This document shows, piece by piece, positions 1-6,100 of a stretch of DNA of 11,475 bases. This stretch comes from Deltaproteobacteria bacterium (lineage in GTDB: Bacteria; Desulfobacterota; Deferrimicrobia; Deferrimicrobiales; Deferrimicrobiaceae). The translations under genes were made by a program, and so were the position numbers. The notes under the pieces were generated by a model that saw nothing but the letters and a program-made list of their open reading frames with translations, was not told the DNA's origin and did no database searches. The stretch is from positions 1 through 11,475 of the forward strand of contig JANXPS010000038.1 in assembly GCA_025357175.1 (NCBI GenBank). Reading direction: 5' to 3'. Each line of letters opens with the position of its first letter. Position 1 is the stretch's first letter.

Positions 1-236
1 TTTCGACGATCGCCTTCTTCCAGATCGGCGAGAACGGCTCCCACGGCCGCTCGCTTCCGGCCGGCCGTCCGATCTCCAAGGCTGTCCCGAGCGGTTACGT
101 CTCCATGAACAAGGGACTCAAGGGCGGCGCGCGAACGGCGAAAACGGCCGACAGCGTCGTTCCGGAATCGAAGGGGTTCCCCCTGACCATGGGCGACGGT
201 CCGGACAAGATCGACTCGGACTTCGAGCGGTATTAA
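1..236 (+). CDS. methyl-accepting chemotaxis protein, C-terminal end (partial)
   Basis: The reading frame open from base 3 to the TAA at 234-236 encodes the last 77 residues of a protein whose start lies outside the window. It begins STIAFFQIGENG, which resembles the end of the MCP signalling helix, where many receptors have 'TIAFFK' just before a flexible tail. The rest is a low-complexity Gly/Pro/Ser/Lys linker. It ends in DSDFERY, so the last five residues (D-F-E-R-Y) fit the aromatic-x-x-aromatic C-terminal pentapeptide (NWEEF in E. coli Tar) that docks CheR. CheW follows after 24 bases, as expected for a receptor gene in a chemotaxis operon. Identity as an MCP is inferred from this tail and the context, because no ligand, HAMP or hairpin-tip region is visible. 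Confidence 0.7.
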   Translation, partial: STIAFFQIGENGSHGRSLPAGRPISKAVPSGYVSMNKGLKGGARTAKTADSVVPESKGFPLTMGDGPDKIDSDFERY

Positions 237-260
237 CCCGAGCGGACAGGGAGAAAAACC

Positions 261-764
261 ATGAGCGTTGCCGATATCAATGAAGCAAGGCAGTACCTGA
301 CTTTCAGGCTCGATGACGAGGTGTTCGCGCTCGACGTCGGGCAGGTCCGGGAGATCCTCGATTTCTCGACCATCACCAAGATTCCCCAGACGCCCGATTT
401 CATGCGGGGGGTGATAAACCTGAGGGGCAGCGTCGTGCCCGTGGTGGACATGCGGCTCAAGTTCGGCATGGGCTGCACCGAAAAGACCGTCAACACCTGC
501 ATCGTCGTGGTCGAGGTGCAGTTCGAAGGGGAAAGCACTATCATCGGAGCGCTGGTTGATGCGGTCCAGGAGGTTTTCGAACTGGAACCGTCGCAGATCG
601 AACCCGCCCCGAAGATCGGGACGCGCCTGCGGACCGAGTTCCTGAAAGGGATGGGGAAGCAGGACAACCGTTTCATCATGATCCTGGACATCGACAAGGT
701 TTTCACCATGGAAGAGCTGTCGGTGGTCCAGGGCGCCGGCGCCGGAGAAACCGAACCCGTCTGA
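261..764 (+). CDS. cheW: chemotaxis coupling protein CheW
   Basis: This 167-residue protein is a single CheW-like SH3-type domain, close to the usual length. It acts in the cytoplasm at receptor arrays, linking MCP tips to the kinase CheA. Family signatures are the N-terminal YLTFRLDDEVFALDV strand with VREIL (residues about 12-33), the segment IPQTPDFMRGVINLRG (about 41-56) and VVPVVDMRLKFGM just after it, which is the most conserved part of CheW. A GALVDAV-type strand lies near residue 97. The C-terminal FIMILDIDKVF strand is followed by about 15 unstructured residues. The ATG at 261 is preceded by an AGGGAGA ribosome site about 6 bases away. It lies 24 bases after the receptor gene and is probably cotranscribed. 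No CheA is visible in the window. Confidence 0.95.
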   Translation: MSVADINEARQYLTFRLDDEVFALDVGQVREILDFSTITKIPQTPDFMRGVINLRGSVVPVVDMRLKFGMGCTEKTVNTCIVVVEVQFEGESTIIGALVDAVQEVFELEPSQIEPAPKIGTRLRTEFLKGMGKQDNRFIMILDIDKVFTMEELSVVQGAGAGETEPV

Positions 765-784
765 CCCGAAAAGGGCCAAAGCAG

Positions 785-810
785 GGCGCCCCGGGGAAAC
801 CCGGGGCGCC
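785..810 (+). terminator. perfect GC hairpin between cheW and the short cheR-like gene
   Basis: An 11-bp perfect inverted repeat (GGCGCCCCGGG / CCCGGGGCGCC) flanks a GAAA loop of the GNRA type. It sits 20 bases after the cheW stop and 10 bases before the AGGAG of the next gene. Only three T residues (GTTTC) follow it, so it is at best a weak intrinsic terminator. It may instead act as an attenuator, mRNA end protector or processing signal that separates cheW expression from downstream genes. The structure is certain from the sequence; its role is inferred. Confidence 0.5.
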
Positions 811-820
811 GTTTCATGGC

Positions 821-825
821 AGGAG
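821..825 (+). promoter_or_regulatory. ribosome binding site AGGAG fixing a TTG start at 832
   Basis: AGGAG lies 6 bases before the TTG at 832. The homology to CheR-like proteins begins immediately after it, and no in-frame ATG offers a better alternative. It also lies 10 bases beyond the GC hairpin at 785-810, so the hairpin does not directly occlude it. Confidence 0.6.
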
Positions 826-831
826 CCCAAA

Positions 832-1440
832 TTGGCTTTCACTTATTTTTTCCGGGATTATCACACGATCAAGCACACCGTATCCTTTGTCGTTCCCTAT
901 GCGGCCGGCCGCTCAAGCGTCAAGGTCTGGGATGCCGGGTGCGCCCACGGCCCCGAGCCGTACACGCTGGCCATCGCCTTCGCCGAGAGCATGGGTCGCT
1001 TCGCCTTCAAGAACCTGAGGATGGATGTCACGGACATCGACGGCAGCGACCTGTTCGCCGACATCATCCGGGAAGGCGTCTATCCGTTCGACGAACTGCA
1101 GCGCATACCCGAAGAGCTGTTCCAGAAATACTTTTCCTCCGCCGACAAGGAGGGCACGTTCCGGATCAGCGAGGAGATCCGGAACCGCCTCGCGTTCCGC
1201 AAGCACAACCTCCTGTCGCTTCTGCCCGTAGGGGAGGACTACAGCCTGATCCTGTGCAAGAACGTCCTCCTCCACTTCAGCCCGGCCGAGCGCATCGAGG
1301 TAATCCGGATGTTCCACAAGTCGCTCTCGCCCGGCGGATTCTTCGCCACCGAGCAGACCCAGAAACTTCCCGAGGAGGTACAGTCGCTGTTCGAACAGGC
1401 GACGCCGGACGCCCAGTTGTTTCGCAAGGTTTCCGGTTGA
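832..1440 (+). CDS. short CheR-like SAM-dependent methyltransferase
   Basis: This 202-residue protein resembles the SAM-binding half of CheR but lacks the N-terminal helical domain (full CheR is about 270-290 residues). The SAM site is VKVWDAGCAHGPEPYTLAI (residues about 30-48), corresponding to the 'WSAxCSTGEEPYTLA' motif of CheR, but with AHGPEP in place of STGEEP. An acidic motif (VTDID, 66-70) follows, then YSLILCKNVLLHF (137-149), equivalent to CheR 'FCRNVxIYF', and LSPGGFFATEQTQ (165-177). The start is TTG at 832 behind AGGAG. The gene ends in a TTGA overlap with the next gene, so the two are translationally coupled. A full-length cheR lies about 1.6 kb downstream, so this is probably not the main receptor methyltransferase. 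It could methylate a different glutamate or protein or be regulatory; its substrate is unknown. Confidence 0.8.
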   Translation: MAFTYFFRDYHTIKHTVSFVVPYAAGRSSVKVWDAGCAHGPEPYTLAIAFAESMGRFAFKNLRMDVTDIDGSDLFADIIREGVYPFDELQRIPEELFQKYFSSADKEGTFRISEEIRNRLAFRKHNLLSLLPVGEDYSLILCKNVLLHFSPAERIEVIRMFHKSLSPGGFFATEQTQKLPEEVQSLFEQATPDAQLFRKVSG

Positions 1441-2030
1441 AGGTTTTCCCCCTCCGGCCGAACCCGGCCATTTACAGCTGCAACGCCTACCTCGTGACCG
1501 GCGACTGGAAGCGGATCGAGGACGTCAACACGCTGGTCGACATCGGCACGGACGCCTACGTGCTCGAGGAGGTCGCGACCATTCCGACCGGTATCGGGAA
1601 ATCGCAAGTCGAGCAGGTCATCCTCACCCACCACCATTTCGACCACACGGGCGGCGTCCGTGAGCTGCTGAAGCGTTTCAGGCCGCGCGTGCGTTCCTTC
1701 TCGGACCAGCTTCCGGGAGAGGAGCTTCCGCTTCGGGACGGCGAGCGGATCCGCATGGGCGACCGGGATTGCGAGATCATCCACGTCCCCGGCCACTCGC
1801 AGGATTCCATCTGCATCTACTGCGAAGAGGAGCGGACGCTGTTTTCCGGCGACACGCCGCTCCGCATCCGGACAGCCGGCGGAACCTACGGGGACGGATA
1901 CGTGCAGGCGCTCGAACGGCTTGCCCGCCGGGCCGTTGAAATCATCTACTCGGGGCACGACGACCCCGTGCTGGCGAATGGTTCGGAAATCATCCGTGCC
2001 ACGCTGCGGAACGTGACGGCGAAGGCATGA
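1437..2030 (+). CDS. MBL-fold metallohydrolase coupled to the short CheR-like gene
   Basis: This 197-residue protein is a complete metallo-beta-lactamase fold domain. The binuclear metal ligands are all visible: HHHFDH (H65-x-H67-x-D69-H70), H120 in HVPGHSQDS, D139 in FSGDTPLR and H174 in YSGHDDP. This is the Zn-hydrolase (glyoxalase II-like) pattern, not the H-x-E-x-D pattern of flavodiiron or oxygen-sensing chemotaxis MBL proteins. The chosen start is TTG at 1437, which overlaps the preceding TGA (TTGA) and has AAGG 7 bases upstream. The reading frame remains open farther upstream, but that part is only the shifted frame of the CheR-like gene. Location in the chemotaxis operon and coupling to a methyltransferase suggest a signalling or small-molecule hydrolase role. 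The substrate cannot be deduced. Confidence 0.85.
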   Translation: MKVFPLRPNPAIYSCNAYLVTGDWKRIEDVNTLVDIGTDAYVLEEVATIPTGIGKSQVEQVILTHHHFDHTGGVRELLKRFRPRVRSFSDQLPGEELPLRDGERIRMGDRDCEIIHVPGHSQDSICIYCEEERTLFSGDTPLRIRTAGGTYGDGYVQALERLARRAVEIIYSGHDDPVLANGSEIIRATLRNVTAKA

Positions 2031-2096
2031 CGGGCATTCCACAGGCCGGGGTGGTCCTGCATCCGCAGATCGACTACAACCTGCCATGCGCCCCTG

Positions 2097-2765
2097 ATGT
2101 TGGGGGAGACATGGCGACGGAAGTTGACCATCCTCGTCGTCGACGACATCGCGATCAGCCGGTCCGTATTGAAGGAGACGCTCATATACAACGGTCATCG
2201 GGTGGTTGATGCGGAGAACGGCAGCCAGGCGATCGAATGCTTCTCGGTCGAGGCATTCGATCTGGTGCTGATGGATATCCAGATGCCGGGCATGGACGGA
2301 ATCGAGACGACCCGTCGTCTTCGGCGGGTGGAAGCCAGGCGCAACAGGCGAACCCCTGTGGTCGCCTTGACCGCGTACGCGATGGCGGGCGACCGCGAGC
2401 GTTTCCTGGAGGCGGGCCTGGACGGATACCTTTCCAAGCCGCTTCGGCGTGATGCGCTGAATGCGGAGATCGACCGGCTGCTGCCGACGGTAACGGACGA
2501 GGAAGGACTTCCCGTCTCCGAGACGATGGAACTGCTCGAGGCGATGCGCGAGGCGATCGCGTCGGGCGACGCCGGGGCACTCGAGCGGGCTGCGCACCGG
2601 CTCAAGGGGTTGGCCGAGAAAGGGTGTTCGAACGCAGTCAGGCACGACGCCTTCCGCATCGAAATGGCGGCCCGCAAGGACGGTTTCGATGCCGCCGGTC
2701 TCCTGCTCGACCGGCTGATTGTGAACGTGAAATCGAATCTGCGAAACGAGAGGACCGACCCATGA
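2097..2765 (+). CDS. receiver-Hpt phosphotransfer protein (start uncertain)
   Basis: Counting from the ATG at 2097 gives 222 residues. A receiver domain spans residues about 10-130: acidic pair D16-D17, phosphoacceptor D60 in LVLMDIQMPGMDG, T92 and K114 in YLSKPL. An Hpt-like helical bundle spans about 140-215, with H167 in the AAHRLKGLAEKG motif that accepts phosphate. The protein should therefore pass phosphate between a kinase, its own Asp or His and another receiver. The start is unclear. ATG 2097 has no ribosome site, and TTG 2124 has GGAAG directly abutting it. ATG 2111, which has GGGGGAG just upstream, lies in the wrong frame. A one-base indel near 2119-2123 would join it to the receiver. 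The gene overlaps the next one by ATGA. Confidence 0.85.
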   Translation: MLGETWRRKLTILVVDDIAISRSVLKETLIYNGHRVVDAENGSQAIECFSVEAFDLVLMDIQMPGMDGIETTRRLRRVEARRNRRTPVVALTAYAMAGDRERFLEAGLDGYLSKPLRRDALNAEIDRLLPTVTDEEGLPVSETMELLEAMREAIASGDAGALERAAHRLKGLAEKGCSNAVRHDAFRIEMAARKDGFDAAGLLLDRLIVNVKSNLRNERTDP

Positions 2766-2998
2766 GAGCGCTTATCGTTGAAGACGATTTTATCTCGCGG
2801 AAAATATTGAAGGAGTTTCTGGACCCGGTCGCCGAGTGCGATATCGCGATCGACGGGAAGGAGGCTGTCTGCGCGCTCGACGACCCGAAGACGGTCTTCA
2901 ACGCCTTCTTCCAGGGAGGGGCCACTGCCTACCTCGTCAAGCCGTTGCGGAAGGAAAAATTCTTCGAAGAACTGCGCAAGTTCGGCCTCATCCGGTGA
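2762..2998 (+). CDS. truncated receiver-domain protein lacking the phosphoacceptor region
   Basis: This 78-residue protein starts at an ATG overlapping the stop of the receiver-Hpt gene (ATGA). Residues 1-36 match beta1-alpha1-beta2 of a CheY-like receiver, with the acidic triplet E7-D8-D9, SRKILKEFL and CDIAIDGKEAV. Residues 37-78 match the end of such a domain: ALDDPKTVFNAFF (the beta4/alpha4 stretch usually preceded by T-T), AYLVKPL with K60, and a final helix. The middle of a normal receiver of about 120 residues is absent, including the strand carrying the Asp acceptor and the following 'MP..DG' turn. The break falls between V36 and A38, near bases 2867-2876, with the frame preserved. 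As read, the product cannot be phosphorylated in the usual way. It may be a degenerate regulator, a decaying gene or an assembly collapse. Confidence 0.7.
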   Translation: MRALIVEDDFISRKILKEFLDPVAECDIAIDGKEAVCALDDPKTVFNAFFQGGATAYLVKPLRKEKFFEELRKFGLIR

Positions 2999-3005
2999 TC
3001 CGCCC

Positions 3006-3860
3006 GTGACCTTCGCCAACGATACCGCGCTCAAGATGACCGACGCCGACTACCGGCTGCTGAGCGAGTTCATCTACCGCCAGTGCGGCATCAACCTGGG
3101 CGACCAGAAAAAGACGATGCTCGAAACCCGACTGAACAAGCGGCTCAAGGCGCTCGGCATATCCTCTTTCCACGAGTATTGCGCTCTCGCCACGTCGCCC
3201 GGTTCGGGCGATTCGGAACTGATCCCGCTGATCGACCTGGTCACCACGAACAAGACCGATTTCTTCCGCGAGCCGAACCACTTCGACTACCTGGTCAGGA
3301 CCGCGCTTCCCGAGGTGGACCGTTCCGGCTGGGGGACGGCGCGACCGCTCGCGGTGTGGAGTGCCGCCTGTTCGACGGGGGAGGAGCCCTTCACGCTTGC
3401 GATGGTGCTCTCCGAGTACGCCGAATCGCGGCCGGGTTTCACGTTTTCGATCCTGGCCACCGACATATCGACCCGCGTCCTGCAGGCCGCCCAGAAGGCG
3501 ATCTACGAAGCCGAGAAGGTCGAGCCGGTACCGGTCCAGCTTCGCAGGAAGTATCTCCTCCGGAGCCGGGATCCGAAGAACACGGTGGTCCGGATCGTTC
3601 CGGAACTTCGCTCGCTCGTCCGATTCCGCCGGCTGAATTTTCTCGAGAGCGACTTCGGCCTCCGGGAATCCGTGGACGTCGTCTTCTGCCGGAACGTCAT
3701 CATCTATTTCGACAAACCGACCCAGGAAGTCATCCTCAACCGGATCGCCCGACACGTGACTCCCGGCGGGTATGTCTTCATGGGGCATTCCGAGACGCTC
3801 TTCGGGCTGCGTGTCCCGCTCGAGCAGGTGGCGCCGACCATCTATCGGAAAATCCGGTGA
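3006..3860 (+). CDS. cheR: chemotaxis protein methyltransferase CheR
   Basis: This 284-residue full-length CheR transfers methyl groups from SAM to receptor glutamates. The N-terminal helical domain (about 11-100) ends in the conserved LVTTNKTDFFRE. The SAM-binding site is WSAACSTGEEPFTLAM (118-133), followed by ATDIS (151-155). The beta-subdomain spans about 183-212 (KYLLRSRDPKN...). Then come VVFCRNVIIYFDK (225-237) and HVTPGGYVFMGHSETL (250-265). The GTG at 3006 is used as start; an ATG at 3036 is an alternative that leaves the domain nearly intact. It begins 7 bases after the truncated receiver gene and overlaps cheD by GTGA. The receptor tail at the window start ends in a possible docking site for this enzyme. 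Confidence 0.95.
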   Translation: MTFANDTALKMTDADYRLLSEFIYRQCGINLGDQKKTMLETRLNKRLKALGISSFHEYCALATSPGSGDSELIPLIDLVTTNKTDFFREPNHFDYLVRTALPEVDRSGWGTARPLAVWSAACSTGEEPFTLAMVLSEYAESRPGFTFSILATDISTRVLQAAQKAIYEAEKVEPVPVQLRRKYLLRSRDPKNTVVRIVPELRSLVRFRRLNFLESDFGLRESVDVVFCRNVIIYFDKPTQEVILNRIARHVTPGGYVFMGHSETLFGLRVPLEQVAPTIYRKIR

Positions 3861-4354
3861 TCCGCGTATTCGCACATCTCCCGCAGCTCTATCTGAAACC
3901 GGGAGAGCTTCATGTGACCGGAGATCCCACGCTGGTCACGACCGTGCTCGGGTCGTGCGTATCGCTGACGTTCTTTGCCCGGTCCCGCGGGATTTCGGGA
4001 ATATGCCACGCGATGCTTCCCGAAACCACCCCGGGCGATTGGGAGTCGGCTTTCCGTTTCGTCGACGCATCGGTCGTCCATCTGATCGAAAGGTTCGACC
4101 GGCTGGGTATCCCGCGACGGCAGATCGAGGTGAAGCTTTTCGGCGGCGCGGACGTTCTCGCGATGCCGGGCCGCAGACCCGAAGCACAGACCGTTGGGCG
4201 CAAGAACATTGCCGCCGCGAAAATGGCGATAGTGCGGGAAAGATTAGTGCTGCAGGCGGCGGATGTCGGCGGCACCACGGGCCGGAAGCTGTTTTTCGTC
4301 ACGCACACGGGCGAAGTGCTGCTGAAAAAACTGGAGAAGGGTGGGATAACGTGA
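3857..4354 (+). CDS. cheD: chemoreceptor glutamine deamidase CheD
   Basis: This 165-residue CheD has typical family length. It deamidates specific receptor glutamines to glutamates, and in many species it also interacts with CheC. The catalytic residues are in place: T28 and C34 in TTVLGSCVSLTFF and H51 in GICHAMLP, with the same T-C and C-H spacing (6 and 17) as recalled for Thermotoga CheD. VKLFGGADVL and GRKNIAAAK are further family blocks, followed by DVGGTTGRKLFFVTHTGEV near the end. The start is GTG at 3857 overlapping the cheR stop (GTGA). The frame is open far upstream, but that is the shifted frame of cheR. It ends in another GTGA overlap with cheB, so cheR-cheD-cheB are translationally coupled. 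Confidence 0.95.
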   Translation: MIRVFAHLPQLYLKPGELHVTGDPTLVTTVLGSCVSLTFFARSRGISGICHAMLPETTPGDWESAFRFVDASVVHLIERFDRLGIPRRQIEVKLFGGADVLAMPGRRPEAQTVGRKNIAAAKMAIVRERLVLQAADVGGTTGRKLFFVTHTGEVLLKKLEKGGIT

Positions 4355-5427
4355 GCAAGATTCGGGTGCTGATCGTAGACGACTCGGCCGTCGTCCGCCA
4401 GACGCTGGCGGAGATTCTCTCCTCCGACCCGGGAATCGAGGTGATGGCGACCGCTTCGGACCCCTTCGTCGCCGCCGACCGGATCGCCGTCGAGATTCCG
4501 GACGTCATGACGCTCGACGTCGAGATGCCCCGCATGGACGGCATCACCTTCCTCCAGAAGATCATGTCGCAGCGGCCGATCCCGGTCGTCATCTGCTCCA
4601 GCCTCGCGGCGCAGGGATCGGAAACGGCGTTCAGGGCGCTCGAATACGGGGCGGTCGACATCATCGCGAAGCCGAAGATGGGGACGAAGCAGTTTCTCGA
4701 GGAATCGCGCGTCCGGGTTTGCGACGCCGTGAAAGCGGCCGCGCAGGCGAAGATCGGGGGGCGGGGAGGGCATCATCTCGCATCCGCCTCGATCGTCGCG
4801 CCCAAGCTGACCGCGGACGTGATCCTCGACAAGGCGAAGACCCGGGCGATGGTCGAGACCACCGAAAAGGTCGTCGTGGTCGGCGCGTCCACGGGCGGAA
4901 CCGAAGCGCTTCGCGAATTCCTCGAGGCGCTGCCCGGAGACTCCCCGGGGATCGTTATCGTCCAGCACATGCCGGAGAATTTCACCGCGGCTTTCGCCAG
5001 GCGACTGGACGGCATCTGCCGGGTCACGGTCAAGGAGGCGGCGGACGACGACACGGTGATCCGGGGACGGGCGCTGATCGCTCCGGGAAACCACCACCTG
5101 CTCCTCAAGCGAAGCGGCGCCCGATATTACGTCGAGGTCAAGGACGGTCCGCTTGTCGCCCGGCACCGCCCATCGGTCGACGTGCTATTCCGGTCAGCCG
5201 CCCGGTATGCCGGGCGCAACGCGGTCGGAGCGCTGATGACCGGCATGGGCGACGACGGGGCGAAGGGGTTGCTCGAGATGCGCGAGGCCGGGGCGCAGAC
5301 GATCGCGCAGGACGAGGCGACCTGCGTCGTCTTCGGCATGCCGAAAGAGGCGATCAAGCTGGGGGCGGCCATCCAGGTATTGCCGCTGCCGATGATCGCG
5401 CCCGAGGTGATCCGGCTATGCCTGTAA
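4351..5427 (+). CDS. cheB: chemotaxis response regulator and methylesterase CheB
   Basis: This 358-residue CheB removes receptor methyl groups when phosphorylated. The N-terminal receiver has D10-D11, phosphoacceptor D56 in MTLDVEMPRMDG, S83-S84 and K107 in IAKPK. A linker of about 50 residues (about 120-170), Gly/Ala/Lys-rich, joins it to the methylesterase. The catalytic triad is S180 in VVGASTGG, H206 in IVQHMPENFT and D302 in MTGMGDDGAKG. It starts at GTG 4351, with GAAGGG about 9 bases upstream, overlapping the cheD stop (GTGA). It closes the adaptation gene set; the next gene follows after about 39 bases. Some CheB enzymes also deamidate receptors, but CheD is present here for that role. 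Confidence 0.96.
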   Translation: MSKIRVLIVDDSAVVRQTLAEILSSDPGIEVMATASDPFVAADRIAVEIPDVMTLDVEMPRMDGITFLQKIMSQRPIPVVICSSLAAQGSETAFRALEYGAVDIIAKPKMGTKQFLEESRVRVCDAVKAAAQAKIGGRGGHHLASASIVAPKLTADVILDKAKTRAMVETTEKVVVVGASTGGTEALREFLEALPGDSPGIVIVQHMPENFTAAFARRLDGICRVTVKEAADDDTVIRGRALIAPGNHHLLLKRSGARYYVEVKDGPLVARHRPSVDVLFRSAARYAGRNAVGALMTGMGDDGAKGLLEMREAGAQTIAQDEATCVVFGMPKEAIKLGAAIQVLPLPMIAPEVIRLCL

Positions 5428-5457
5428 GCGGGTTGGGATAGAATGGGGGCGGACATG

Positions 5458-5461
5458 GGAG
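5458..5461 (+). promoter_or_regulatory. ribosome binding site GGAG deciding the start at 5467
   Basis: GGAG lies 5 bases before the ATG at 5467, and the receiver strand IRVFVIDDH begins right after that ATG. In-frame ATGs at 5443 and 5455 would add MGADMGEK, which has no domain match and a poorer upstream signal (GGGA before 5443). Confidence 0.5.
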
Positions 5462-5466
5462 AAAAA

Positions 5467-6093
5467 ATGATTCGCGTATTCGTCATAGACGACCATGAGC
5501 TGCTGCGCCGGGGCCTCCAGATGGTTTTCGAGAAAACGGCGGACATCCGGATGGTGGGGGAAGCCGACCGCCGGAGCGTCGCCCTCGAGCAACTCGACCC
5601 TGCAAAGCACGACGTCGCGCTGCTCGACATCACGCTTCCCGGAGACGACGGGCTGACGATCCTCAAGGAGATCAAGGCGCGTTTCCCGGCGCTTCCGGTC
5701 CTGATGGTGAGCGCCCACCCCGAGGAGCAGTACGGGGTCGCGGCGCTGCACAGCGGCGCCTCGGGCTACGTCTGCAAGAACAGCGGCATCGACCCGCTCC
5801 TGGCCGCGATCCGGAAGGTCGCCCAGCGGAAGATCTGGCTCAGCGACCTCATGGCCGAGATCCTTGCGTCCGGCAACAGGCCGGATTCGGGGATGCCCGA
5901 GTCGTTGTCCGGGCGTGAACTCCAGATCCTCCGCAGGATCGCGCAGGGAGAGAGCAACAAGGAAGTCGCCGCCTCCCTCGGCATCAGCACCAAGACCATC
6001 TCCACATACAAGACCCGGATCATGCAGAAGACCAGCCGCCGCTCCACCGCCGAACTGATCCGTTATGCGTTCGACAACGGCCTGGTGGAATAA
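5467..6093 (+). CDS. NarL/FixJ-family response regulator (REC-LuxR HTH)
   Basis: This 208-residue transcription factor has a receiver and a C-terminal helix-turn-helix. Receiver: D8-D9, phosphoacceptor D54 in VALLDITLPGDDG, S82, K104 in GYVCKNSG. The LuxR-type DNA-binding domain covers about residues 140-205, with LSGRELQILRRIAQGESNKE and then ASLGISTKTISTYKTRIMQK, followed by AELIRYAFDNGLV. Phosphorylation would be expected to promote DNA binding; target genes are unknown. It begins 39 bases after cheB and its end touches the next kinase gene, so it is the likely partner of one or both downstream kinases. A longer start at 5443 is possible. Confidence 0.92.
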   Translation: MIRVFVIDDHELLRRGLQMVFEKTADIRMVGEADRRSVALEQLDPAKHDVALLDITLPGDDGLTILKEIKARFPALPVLMVSAHPEEQYGVAALHSGASGYVCKNSGIDPLLAAIRKVAQRKIWLSDLMAEILASGNRPDSGMPESLSGRELQILRRIAQGESNKEVAASLGISTKTISTYKTRIMQKTSRRSTAELIRYAFDNGLVE

Positions 6094-6100
6094 CAGCGGG

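Noticed and set aside
816..1436. Extension of the MBL protein upstream to ATG 816
   Set aside because: This part is the shifted frame of the CheR-like gene; MBL homology begins only after TTG 1437.
2027..2209. 60-codon frame starting at the ATGA overlap with the MBL stop, as a separate small gene
   Set aside because: Beyond 2111 it is an Arg-rich shifted frame of the receiver. It is better explained as a trace of the uncertain or frameshifted start of the receiver-Hpt gene than as a gene of its own.
1239..2645. Minus-strand open frame of 468 codons antisense to the MBL and receiver-Hpt genes
   Set aside because: There is no recognisable motif, it has shadow-like composition, and it is entirely antisense to genes with clear catalytic residues.
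3910..5166. Minus-strand open frame of 418 codons antisense to cheD and cheB
   Set aside because: It is Arg/Asp-rich without a domain; the plus-strand cheD and cheB have complete active sites.
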